A DNA stretch of 64,000 nucleotides, taken from the NCBI RefSeq assembly GCF_014873955.1, contig NZ_JADBED010000001.1, forward strand, positions 2,480,001 to 2,544,000, read 5' to 3'. Numbering within the stretch: position 1 is the first letter of the stretch; each line of letters begins with the position of its first letter. The notes under the pieces are model-generated. The model did no database searches and was not told where the DNA came from. It saw only the letters and a program-made list of their open reading frames with translations. The translations under genes and the position numbers were made by a program. Of this stretch, positions 17,153 through 24,678 are shown one piece after another. Origin of the DNA: Nesterenkonia lutea (GTDB taxonomy: Bacteria; Actinomycetota; Actinomycetes; Actinomycetales; Micrococcaceae).

Positions 17153-17701
17153 ATGGAGCGTTTGGTTGTAAATCTGAGTCGCGTGATGGGGGTCATCGCC
17201 GCCCTGGCGATAGTCGTGCTCATGGCCGCGATCGTGACCGATGTGGTCACGCGATACCTGACCGGTTCGAGCATGCCGGCCATGGTGGAGCTCTCAGAAT
17301 CCGCGCTCGTGGTCTCCATCTTCTTCGGGCTGGCGTGGGCGGGCGCCTCCGGGGCGCATGTGTCAGTCACCCTGGTCACCGACCGCCTCTCGGCGCGGTT
17401 GAACCGGCTCCTGGCTGTCACGGTCTGGGTGCTCACCACCCTCTTCGTCAGCTGGTTGACCTTTGCGACCGCCGGCAGGGCGATGAACGCCACCGGCAGG
17501 GGTGAGACACGCATGGGCATCGTGGAATGGCCGACGTGGCCGCTTCGGTGGGTGATCGTGGCGGGCTTCCTGGCGCTGCTGCTCGTGTCCCTCGCCAATC
17601 TCGTGCGGGCCCTCCGTGGCCGTGACATCCTCCCGGCCCAGATCGACGAACTCCCCCGACGTGACACGGTCGCTGAGACCGGCGAGCACGCGAGCCTCTG
17701 A
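17153..17701 (+). CDS. dctQ: TRAP transporter small permease (DctQ type)
   Basis: A 182-residue integral membrane protein with four hydrophobic segments (near residues 12-32, 45-62, 80-105 and 125-150), the standard DctQ layout. It shows the conserved Arg-Tyr-x-x-G pattern in TDVVTRYLTGSSMPAMVELSE. It pairs with DctM to form the Na+ or H+-coupled membrane part of a TRAP transporter. The ATG at 17153 is preceded by GAGAGGAG with 6 bp spacing. Confidence 0.9.
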   Translation: MERLVVNLSRVMGVIAALAIVVLMAAIVTDVVTRYLTGSSMPAMVELSESALVVSIFFGLAWAGASGAHVSVTLVTDRLSARLNRLLAVTVWVLTTLFVSWLTFATAGRAMNATGRGETRMGIVEWPTWPLRWVIVAGFLALLLVSLANLVRALRGRDILPAQIDELPRRDTVAETGEHASL

Positions 17702-17720
17702 CCGGAAGAGAAACTGCCCA

Positions 17721-19118
17721 ATGGAGATCTATCACGTCGTCCTGCTCACCCTGGTCCTGCTGGTGGGGCTGCTGTGCATCAAGATGCCCGTAGCCCTGGC
17801 ACTCGGTCTCGCCGGTGCTGTCGGACTGGTGCTGCTGCGCGGGTTCGACTACAGCACGAGCACCCTGGGTTCGGTTCCTTTCGCTGATACGGCGAGCTTC
17901 ACCCTCACCATCATCCCCATGTTCATCCTGATGGGGATGTTCGCGGTGCGGGCCAATATCGCCGTCAATGTCTTTGCAGTGGCGCACTACTTCACACGAA
18001 GGGCCCCTGGAGGCATAGGAGTCGCGACCGTGATGGCCTGTGCCGGGTTCTCCGCCGTGTCCGGCTCCTCCATCGGAACCGCCGCGACCGTCTCACGCCT
18101 GGCAGTGGGTCAGATGCGAGCCTCTGGGTTTCCCGCGAGTCTCGCCACCGGAATCGTCGCCATCGCCGGCACGCTCGGCGTCATGATCCCGCCCTCCACC
18201 TTTCTCGTCCTCTATGCGGTGCTGGCTCGCGAGTCTGTGGCCGCACTGCTGGCGGCAGGAATCATCCCCGGGATCCTCTCCGCGCTGAGCTATATCACCT
18301 ACATCATGATCTTCGGTCAGCGTTCTGTGCGGAAGGAGCTGGCGCGACGCGAAGGTGCTGGCGGTGACAGCGGCGTCGACGGTGACGGTGAACGGCTGGG
18401 CGAGGCTGTGGAGCAGGCGCGCAGGGAGCTGGCCAGCAAGACCGTCTCCCTCCGTGAGCTGCCGTGGCGGGGGGTTGTGCATGTAGGCATACTCTTCCTC
18501 GTCGTGATGGGAGGGATGTACACAGGCGTCTTCACATCGACGGAGGGCGCTGCCATCGGTGCGCTCACCGGACTCGTGATCCTTGTCATCGAGAACCGGC
18601 GGCGGGGAGGGCGCCACATCTTCGCCGCGTTCAAGGACTCGCTCCTGGACACCGCGCAGTCGACCTCGATGGTCTTCCTCATCATCGTCGGTTCCGGCAT
18701 CTTCTCCGCCTTCCTGGTGACGGCCGGCGTCACGCAGGACATCACGGTATGGGTCACAGGCCTGTCGTTCCATCCGATGTTGATCATGGCGATGCTTCTC
18801 ATCTGTCTCATCCCGCTCGGCATGTTCCTGGAATCGATGTCGATACTCGTCCTGGCTGTTCCGCTGCTGTACCCCATCGCCGCGGACCTGGGATTCGACG
18901 GCATCTGGCTCGGCATCATGATCGTCAAACTCATCGAGATCGGGATGGTCACTCCTCCAGTGGGGATCATCACCTTCGTGATCGCGGGCACCGCGAACGT
19001 CAGATCAGAGACAGTCTTCCGCGGCGTCCTTCCTCTGCTCGTCATGGACGTCATCACGACGACGCTGCTGTTCCTGGTCCCAGGAATCACCCTCTTCCTG
19101 CCATCTCTCATGACGTAG
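17721..19118 (+). CDS. dctM: TRAP transporter large permease (DctM type)
   Basis: A 465-residue polytopic membrane protein, the translocation subunit. Family motifs visible include PVALALGLAGAVGLVLL, AVSGSSIGTAATVSRLA, LGVMIPPSTFLVLYAVL and the C-terminal IEIGMVTPPVGI. A cytoplasmic, charge-rich loop of about 45 residues (near 210-250, with GGDSGVDGDGERLGE) is longer than usual. The ATG at 17721 follows GGAAGAG by about 9 bp. It is 19 bp after dctQ. Confidence 0.92.
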   Translation: MEIYHVVLLTLVLLVGLLCIKMPVALALGLAGAVGLVLLRGFDYSTSTLGSVPFADTASFTLTIIPMFILMGMFAVRANIAVNVFAVAHYFTRRAPGGIGVATVMACAGFSAVSGSSIGTAATVSRLAVGQMRASGFPASLATGIVAIAGTLGVMIPPSTFLVLYAVLARESVAALLAAGIIPGILSALSYITYIMIFGQRSVRKELARREGAGGDSGVDGDGERLGEAVEQARRELASKTVSLRELPWRGVVHVGILFLVVMGGMYTGVFTSTEGAAIGALTGLVILVIENRRRGGRHIFAAFKDSLLDTAQSTSMVFLIIVGSGIFSAFLVTAGVTQDITVWVTGLSFHPMLIMAMLLICLIPLGMFLESMSILVLAVPLLYPIAADLGFDGIWLGIMIVKLIEIGMVTPPVGIITFVIAGTANVRSETVFRGVLPLLVMDVITTTLLFLVPGITLFLPSLMT

Positions 19119-19231
19119 CCGGCCCCTCGGAAACGCTTCGTCGCTGGAGCACAGGTCATGCACCGCTGGACCACCAGTGACGCTCCCTACCGCGGACAGT
19201 GGTAGCAACGAACTACAAGGAAGGAACAACG

Positions 19232-20374
19232 ATGTTCACGATTTCCAAGAGACGCAGAGTCGCAACAGCAGCTGGGGCGATCGGCGCCCTGGCGCTGCTT
19301 GCGGGGTGTTCAGAAGGCGTGGTGCAGGGCGAGGATGGTGGCGGTGAAGATGTGGCCGCGGAGGAGACCCTGACGCTGGTCACCGCCGCAATGGACGGGA
19401 CACCCAACGCGGCAGTCCAGGACTGGTTCCTGACTGAAGTTGAAGAACGCAGTGAGGGTCGTATCGAGTTTGAACGCACGGAGGCCTACTCCCTGTGCGA
19501 CGCTCCCGAGATCGCCGACTGTGTCCGTGACGGTCGAGCGGAGATCGGGGTCTCGATTCCGGACTACACGCCCGTCTACTTCCCCTCGACCTCGGTCGTC
19601 TCTGTCCCCTTCGTGGGGCAGAACTGGCAGGGGATCACACATTCCCTGCATGAGCTGCATCGGAACAACGCCGATGCAGAAGCCGTCATGACCGACAACA
19701 ACCTGCATTTCGTCGGCACCTGGCCGGTCGGTCGGATGCTCATCGGCACTCATGAGCCGCTGGAGTCCCCGGAGGATCTCGATGGACTCTCAACCCGGGT
19801 CTCGGGACCGTTGGCGATCAATCTCTTTGAAGGGGAGGGAACCAATGTCGTCTCCCTCGCGGCCAACGAGGTGTATGAGGGCCTCGAACGAGGTGTCGTG
19901 GACTCTGCTGCGGCCAGCATCGACTTCCCGGTCAACTACCGCCTCAATGAGCTTCTGCCCTATTGGACCGATCCCGGGGTGGGCGAATATTCGTCCTTCG
20001 GCATGTGGATGAATCTCGACACATACGAGGAGATGTCGGAAGACCTCCAGCAGGTCATCGATGAAGTCGCAGCTGACCTGGCTGCAGGGGCCGGCGCCGA
20101 GGCCTTCTATGCTCAGGCGACGGAGCAGTGCCCCTCGATGCTGGAGGCGGAGACGCTGGAAGGCTTCACGCGCTGGGACGAGGACATCACCGCGGCCTGG
20201 GAGGAAGAGACCGGAGACAGCCTGCAGAGCGCCTGGGTCGACCTCGCCACAGAGCAGGGACTCGAGAACGCCGAGTCAGTGCTCGATGAATACATGGCCG
20301 GTCTTGAGGAACTGTCCGACCCTGAGGCACAGGACGCGACCCTGACCTGCATCGAGGAGTTCAGCAACCAGTGA
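19232..20374 (+). CDS. dctP: TRAP transporter substrate-binding lipoprotein (DctP type)
   Basis: A 380-residue secreted binding protein. The signal peptide ends in the lipobox LLAGC (Cys at about residue 28), so it is a membrane-anchored lipoprotein, common for actinobacterial TRAP systems. The DctP signature includes EDLDGLSTRV, where the conserved Arg normally binds a substrate carboxylate. AGGAAGGA lies 6 bp before the ATG. Ligand is probably an organic acid related to the upstream P450/decarboxylase/dehydrogenase genes. A hairpin follows. Confidence 0.9.
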   Translation: MFTISKRRRVATAAGAIGALALLAGCSEGVVQGEDGGGEDVAAEETLTLVTAAMDGTPNAAVQDWFLTEVEERSEGRIEFERTEAYSLCDAPEIADCVRDGRAEIGVSIPDYTPVYFPSTSVVSVPFVGQNWQGITHSLHELHRNNADAEAVMTDNNLHFVGTWPVGRMLIGTHEPLESPEDLDGLSTRVSGPLAINLFEGEGTNVVSLAANEVYEGLERGVVDSAAASIDFPVNYRLNELLPYWTDPGVGEYSSFGMWMNLDTYEEMSEDLQQVIDEVAADLAAGAGAEAFYAQATEQCPSMLEAETLEGFTRWDEDITAAWEEETGDSLQSAWVDLATEQGLENAESVLDEYMAGLEELSDPEAQDATLTCIEEFSNQ

Positions 20375-20398
20375 TCTGCACAGCACGGTGAGCACCCT

Positions 20399-20455
20399 CA
20401 GCGGGAGATCGGAATGATGGACCCCCAAGGGATTCATCATGAAGGTCTCCCGCTG
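20399..20455 (+). terminator. Hairpin after dctP, probable operon end
   Basis: CAGCGGGAGA and TCTCCCGCTG form a 10-bp outer stem, with an inner ATGATG/ATCAT pairing. It lies 25 bp after the dctP stop and before the thiE promoter. It lacks a T-run, so it may act as a 3' stabiliser rather than an intrinsic terminator. Confidence 0.5.
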
Positions 20456-20486
20456 GTCGCTCAGGTGAATCTCGACCGCCGTGGCC

Positions 20487-20492
20487 TACCCT
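20487..20492 (+). promoter_or_regulatory. -10 hexamer TACCCT for leaderless thiE mRNA
   Basis: TACCCT ends 6 bp before the ATG at 20499. The GGAGG lying 1 bp from the ATG is too close to act as a Shine-Dalgarno sequence. Confidence 0.55.
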
Positions 20493-20498
20493 GGAGGC

Positions 20499-21221
20499 AT
20501 GAGCGAGACTTTGCCGACCACGCCTGAACCCACCCACCTGGGCCATCTGCGCCGGGAGCGACTGCTATCCGCCAGGCTCTACGTCTGCACGGACCTGCAG
20601 CGGTTCATCACCCGCCCCGAGGCCGGACCCGTGGACGAGCTGGACTTCGATGCGCTGCGCGAGTTCTTCGTCGCGGCCTACACCGGGGGCGTGGACATCA
20701 TCCAGGTCCGGGACAAACAGGTCACGGTGCAGACCGAGATCGCCGCGCTGGTCCTGCTGCGCCAGGTCGCCAATGAATACGGCGGCCTCTCTGCGGCGAA
20801 TGACCGCGCCGATGTCGCAGCGATCGCGGGAGTCGATGTCTTCCACGTGGGCCAGGAGGATCTCTCCACGGAGGAGGCACGGCTGGTCCTGGGCGACGAC
20901 GTGGTCATCGGTCGCTCCTGTCACAGCATCGAGCAGGTGCGTGAAGCCGATTCAGACATCGGCCTGGACTACTTCTGCACCGGACCGATCTGGGAGACCC
21001 CCACGAAACCTGGCCGAGCCGCCGTCGGACTCGAGCTCCCCGCACAGGCAGCGGCGCTGGAGAGTTCCAAGGTCTTCTTCGCCATCGGCGGCATCGACGA
21101 GACCAACATCGCGCAGGTCACCGAGGCCGGCGCCGACCGCGTGGTGGTTGTCCGCGCCGTGACCCAGGCTTCGGACCCTGCCGCGAGCGCCCGGGCGCTT
21201 CGCGACCAGCTCCCGGCTTAG
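20499..21221 (+). CDS. thiE: Thiamine-phosphate synthase ThiE
   Basis: A 240-residue TIM-barrel enzyme joining hydroxymethylpyrimidine diphosphate and thiazole phosphate to give thiamine phosphate. Typical elements are VDIIQVRDK, LSAANDRADVAAIAGVDVFHVGQED, VIGRSCHS, and the C-terminal FFAIGGIDETNIAQV and ADRVVVVRAV phosphate-binding segments. The start is set at 20499 by the TACCCT-N6-ATG arrangement; an upstream GTG (20481) has no ribosome-binding site. It completes the thiazole branch encoded at 1182-4833. Its 3' end overlaps the convergent LysR-like gene by 104 bp. Confidence 0.93.
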   Translation: MSETLPTTPEPTHLGHLRRERLLSARLYVCTDLQRFITRPEAGPVDELDFDALREFFVAAYTGGVDIIQVRDKQVTVQTEIAALVLLRQVANEYGGLSAANDRADVAAIAGVDVFHVGQEDLSTEEARLVLGDDVVIGRSCHSIEQVREADSDIGLDYFCTGPIWETPTKPGRAAVGLELPAQAAALESSKVFFAIGGIDETNIAQVTEAGADRVVVVRAVTQASDPAASARALRDQLPA

Positions 21222-21945
21222 CGTTCGCTTTGGCGGGCTTGGTCTTCTCCGGCGCGGCCGTAGCGATCTCACTGCGGCCGCTGCCGGGCCTCCTGCCTCG
21301 GGCCACCCCGATGAACTCCTGGATCACCGGGCCGTCCGCCTCACGCAGCCAGGCCAGTCCGACGTCATAGCCCGGGGCGCCCTCGACCTGGCGGATCACC
21401 ACGTCGCGGCGCGAGAGCATCCGGGCCACCGAGTTCGGCAGGATCACCAGCCCTGCGCCCGAGGCGACGACCTCCAGGGCCAGGCGCTCCCCCGCCGCCA
21501 GTTCGGCACCGAGCTTCGGCGTGTGGACGTCACCGCTGGGATCTGTCTCCACCGGGTCTGGCCCGACCGGACCCGACCCCGCGGCATCCGCCACGCCCGC
21601 GGCACGCGCGGATTCTGCGAGCATCCTCGCCGGATCGAAGAAGGGCTCGGAGGCGATCTCCTCCCAGGTCACTGACTCCTCCGCCGCTGCGACCCAGTGA
21701 TCGCGGGCCGCGCAGACCACCGGGTGCTCGCGATAGAGCCAGACCCGGTGCAGATCGTCTCCAGTGCCGGTCTCCGCGTCCTCGGGGAAGCGGATATACC
21801 CCACGTCCACCGTCCCCGCGCGCAGACGCTCGAGCTGACCGGCCTCGTCGTAGTTCTCCACGCTCAGCGCGAAGTCCGGATAGCGCTGCCGCCAGCGGGT
21901 CACCCATTTGTCCGGTGTGGCACCCGGAACAGTCCCCAGCTTCAT
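21118..21945 (-). CDS. Orphan LysR-type substrate-binding domain protein lacking an HTH
   Basis: A 275-residue protein that aligns with the effector domain of LysR regulators (LGTVPGATPDKWVTRWRQRYP at the first strand, then GTVDVGYIRFPED) but has no DNA-binding helix. The last ~60 residues are a low-complexity Lys/Arg/Pro/Gly tail that could bind nucleic acid; this tail is encoded antisense to the end of thiE. The ATG at 21945 has TAGACT exactly 6 bp upstream, so the short form appears to be the real one, not a truncated pseudogene. Function unknown. Confidence 0.7.
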   Translation of the reverse strand: MKLGTVPGATPDKWVTRWRQRYPDFALSVENYDEAGQLERLRAGTVDVGYIRFPEDAETGTGDDLHRVWLYREHPVVCAARDHWVAAAEESVTWEEIASEPFFDPARMLAESARAAGVADAAGSGPVGPDPVETDPSGDVHTPKLGAELAAGERLALEVVASGAGLVILPNSVARMLSRRDVVIRQVEGAPGYDVGLAWLREADGPVIQEFIGVARGRRPGSGRSEIATAAPEKTKPAKANAKPGAGREAPGRSRQGPKPGSRRGQPPRGRRRPR

Positions 21946-21951
21946 CGTTCC

Positions 21952-21957
21952 AGTCTA
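21952..21957 (-). promoter_or_regulatory. -10 hexamer TAGACT for the orphan LysR-domain gene
   Basis: TAGACT ends 6 bp before the ATG. This supports the start at 21945 and the absence of an HTH in the native protein. Confidence 0.5.
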
Positions 21958-21964
21958 CGGATCG

Positions 21965-23338
21965 CTAGGCCACCGGCACCTCCGCAGTGCTCAGGTAGGC
22001 GGCGGAGCTGTCATCCAGCGCTTCGATCCACGGGGTGTGGTGCGGCACCGCCTCGGTCTGGGTCATCACGGAGCGGTAGCAGCGGTCGCGGTAGGTCAGG
22101 ATGTCTGCCTGCTTGTCATGCTTCCACTCCAGGAAGATCTCGACCACTGCATCGAGATCGAACATCGGATAGTCCGTGAGCTCGATCAGGTCACGGATGT
22201 AATCCGCCTGGAACTCGACATCCTCACGGACCGTCTCGATCGCGTGCATCCGGTTCAGCCACCTCTGGATGTCCCTGCGCCGCACCTCGGCGGCGGGGAT
22301 CGCGAAGCGGTCCAGGATCATGTCGCGCACGAGCCATGCCTGGGCGTCGAACATGTTGAAGGTGAACCACTGGTCCTGCATGCCGAGGAAGTACAGATGA
22401 GGTGTCTCCTCGGCGGCCACACCCTTATAGAGCCTGTCGGGATAGAGCGTATTGGCTGTGCGCAGCCTGAGCTCCTGCGGCAGGAAGGGAAAGTGGTGCC
22501 GATACCCCGTGGCCAGGATGACCGCGTCGAATCCTCGGGTCCTCCCGTCACGGAAATACGCCGTGCGCCCCTGAAAACGCCGCACCAGCGGCCATTCCTC
22601 GAGAGAGGCTGGCCAGCCAAAACCCATCGGTTCGGTGCGATAGCTGAAGACCACGGAGGCCGCACCGAGCTTGTGCGCCTGGATGCCGATGTCTTCCGCA
22701 GAGTAGCTTGATCCGATCACCAGCACGTCCTTGTCGGCCAGCTCCTCCGCCCCACGAAAGTCGTGGGCGTGCATCACTGGGCCGGGGAAGCTCTCGATAC
22801 CCTCGAAAGCCGGCACATGGGGGAACGAAAAATGCCCGGTGGCCACCACGACGTCGTCGAAGTGCTCCGTGGACTCGGACTGACTCGGAAGATGTTCTGA
22901 GGTCACGAGGAACCCGCTGATCGGGTGCGGGGTCACGGTGCGTACAGCGGTGGAGAACCGCACCCAGTCTCGGAGCCCCGTTCCCTCCACCCGCCCATTG
23001 ATGTAGTCCCACAGCACAGCGCGCGGCGGGTAGGAGGAGATAGGACGGCCGAAGTGCTCGTCGAAGGAGTAGTCCGCGAACTCGAGGCACTCCTTGGGGC
23101 CATTGGACCACAGATGCCGGTACATGCTGCTGTGCACCGGTTCGCTGTGTTCATCCATTCCCGTGCGCCAGGTGAAGTTCCACTGACCACCCCATTGTGA
23201 CTGCTTCTCGAAGCAGACGACCTCTGGAATGTCGGCTCCCTGCGCGGCGGCAGAGGCGAAGCCGCGAAGCTGTGCCATGCCACTCGGACCTGTTCCGATC
23301 ACGGCAATGCGGGCAGTCATCTCTGGCTCGTTGGGCAT
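21965..23338 (-). CDS. tmm: Flavin-containing monooxygenase, trimethylamine monooxygenase-like
   Basis: A 457-residue class B flavoprotein. The FAD motif VIGTGPSGMAQL begins at about residue 13. MYRHLWSNGPKECLEFADYS, the FMO fingerprint ATGHFSFPHVPAFEG and the NADPH motif VIGSSYSAEDIG all resemble the bacterial Tmm that oxidises trimethylamine to TMAO. It sits in one leftward operon with a cupin and dimethylamine monooxygenase genes, which strongly favours a methylated-amine substrate. The ATG at 23338 lies 9 bp after the cupin stop; TAGGGT is exactly 6 bp upstream of it, so an internal leaderless transcript is possible. An alternative start is the Met at residue 7. Confidence 0.85.
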   Translation of the reverse strand: MPNEPEMTARIAVIGTGPSGMAQLRGFASAAAQGADIPEVVCFEKQSQWGGQWNFTWRTGMDEHSEPVHSSMYRHLWSNGPKECLEFADYSFDEHFGRPISSYPPRAVLWDYINGRVEGTGLRDWVRFSTAVRTVTPHPISGFLVTSEHLPSQSESTEHFDDVVVATGHFSFPHVPAFEGIESFPGPVMHAHDFRGAEELADKDVLVIGSSYSAEDIGIQAHKLGAASVVFSYRTEPMGFGWPASLEEWPLVRRFQGRTAYFRDGRTRGFDAVILATGYRHHFPFLPQELRLRTANTLYPDRLYKGVAAEETPHLYFLGMQDQWFTFNMFDAQAWLVRDMILDRFAIPAAEVRRRDIQRWLNRMHAIETVREDVEFQADYIRDLIELTDYPMFDLDAVVEIFLEWKHDKQADILTYRDRCYRSVMTQTEAVPHHTPWIEALDDSSAAYLSTAEVPVA

Positions 23339-23344
23339 CGGTTG

Positions 23345-23350
23345 ACCCTA
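23345..23350 (-). promoter_or_regulatory. Possible internal -10 (TAGGGT) for tmm
   Basis: TAGGGT overlaps the TAG stop of the upstream cupin gene and ends 6 bp before the tmm ATG. It fits the leaderless pattern of the window but could be chance, because the gene is also inside an operon. Confidence 0.35.
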
Positions 23351-23728
23351 CGCCACGAAGTCCCGGTCCCCGGTGAAGAATCCGAGGGCGTAGTCGTCGG
23401 TCTCGAACCGGACTGGCGTGCCCTTGGGGAAGAACAGGATCTCTCCCTCCTCGGCGAGGACCTGTTCCCCGGTCTTCATGTCTGTGAGTTTGAACTGTCC
23501 TTTGACGACGTACTTCATCTCGTCATAGGTGTACTCGTACTCCAGCGGTTCCCCGGCCTTCAGTTCGAAGAATCCACTGCACATGCGGGCGCCCTCGGGA
23601 TTCATCAGAGCATCACCGATGAACGCCTCGACTCCTGGCACGTTCATCGAGGGAATGTCCTTCTTGGCACCGGTCACCTTGTGGATCGATCCGGTCTTCG
23701 TCATCGTGCCGAGCAGCTGCTTTTCCAT
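23348..23728 (-). CDS. Cupin domain protein (EutQ-like) in the methylamine operon
   Basis: A 126-residue single-domain cupin. The barrel motifs are GEPLEYEYTYDEMKYVVKG (motif 1, with Glu/Tyr rather than the usual two His) and GEILFFPKGTPVRFE (motif 2), resembling EutQ-type cupins that may lack a classical metal triad. AGGAGG lies 4 bp before the ATG at 23728. Located between an unrecognised gene and tmm, it probably has an accessory or enzymatic role in amine oxidation. Possible roles include TMAO demethylation or aldehyde handling, but neither can be inferred from the fold alone. Confidence 0.75.
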   Translation of the reverse strand: MEKQLLGTMTKTGSIHKVTGAKKDIPSMNVPGVEAFIGDALMNPEGARMCSGFFELKAGEPLEYEYTYDEMKYVVKGQFKLTDMKTGEQVLAEEGEILFFPKGTPVRFETDDYALGFFTGDRDFVA

Positions 23729-23762
23729 GGTTCCTCCTGGGTGGGGTGGTTCTTCTCGGTTC

Positions 23763-24671
23763 TCAGAGGTTCTCCGCGGGATCCTTCCCGGTGGAGAACC
23801 TCGCAAGGGCTTCATCGGCGGAGAGTCGTCGATAGGTCTGTGCGGTGATGCCGGCTTCTCTGCAGGCTCGGCGGCAGGCGAGCATCTGGGCTCTCGTGGC
23901 GGGGTCCACCTCATCCAGACGCGTCCCGAAGATCTCGAGCCACTGCCGCAGATCGCTGACGGAGCTGGGGCCCGCCCCTATCTCCAGCAGCGCCGCGTCC
24001 TCGCGGCGGGCGAACTTCTGATGACAGCGATGGGGCTGAAGGACATCTTCGACCATGGCCTCACACTCCGGGTCAGAGCTGCTCAGGACGGTCTCACCCA
24101 CAGCGGTCCCACCCCGGGGCGCGTAGAGGTAGGCCGAGGCGAGCTGCTCACAGAAGCTGGAGCCGTCGGTCCATCCGCTCGGGGAGCGACAGATCCAGTC
24201 TCTGCCCCTCCATGGCGCCGGGGAGGCGGCCGGGCCCTCCGGAGCCTCTCCGACTCCCTGAAGCCCGGACTCAGGGAGCCCAGTGTCGGCCAGCCCAGTC
24301 TCGGGCAGCAGCAATCGTGTGATGCCCCGGTCGTTGAGCGCACCGAGCAGAACATAGGGATCTGCGGGAACGAAGACCTCTCGCCGCGGAGGCCAGACGT
24401 CCATGGGAGAGAAGTCCCCGAACCTGCCGCCGACATGGAAGAGGAACACCGGCGGATACTGGTCCTCGCGACGCCTAGGCTCCGCGTCATAGGAGAGCCC
24501 CATTGCCAGCTGAATCATCAGGCTGGCTCCCACCGCCCCCAGGGGTGAGCTCATCACCACCCCCAGCCGATCGTGCCGGTCCCAGTCGGGGAGGATCATC
24601 CGCGGGTCGCAGGGTCCGCCTCCGATCTGAGCCTTGAAGAGCTCGGAGCGGCAGAGCACGGAGACGTGCAT
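23763..24671 (-). CDS. Unrecognised protein in the methylamine operon
   Basis: A 302-residue protein that I cannot assign to a family. It starts MHVSVLCRSELFKAQIGGG, contains conserved-looking segments VVMSSPLGAVGASLMIQL, FLFHVGGRFGDFSPMDVW and PYVLLGALNDRGITRLLLPE, and ends with a predicted helical region rich in Arg and Glu. No signal peptide or clear membrane segment is present. The start at 24671 is 7 bp after the stop of the secondary-amine monooxygenase alpha subunit, and a cupin follows 34 bp later. The spacing indicates co-transcription with the demethylase genes. An acidic/Pro-rich linker near residues 140-160 may separate two domains. Confidence 0.65.
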   Translation of the reverse strand: MHVSVLCRSELFKAQIGGGPCDPRMILPDWDRHDRLGVVMSSPLGAVGASLMIQLAMGLSYDAEPRRREDQYPPVFLFHVGGRFGDFSPMDVWPPRREVFVPADPYVLLGALNDRGITRLLLPETGLADTGLPESGLQGVGEAPEGPAASPAPWRGRDWICRSPSGWTDGSSFCEQLASAYLYAPRGGTAVGETVLSSSDPECEAMVEDVLQPHRCHQKFARREDAALLEIGAGPSSVSDLRQWLEIFGTRLDEVDPATRAQMLACRRACREAGITAQTYRRLSADEALARFSTGKDPAENL

Positions 24672-24678
24672 CCGGGGC

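Noticed and set aside
20493-20501. GGAGG directly before the thiE ATG as a Shine-Dalgarno site
   Set aside because: Spacing is only 1 bp, too short for ribosome binding. TACCCT-N6-ATG explains the start better.
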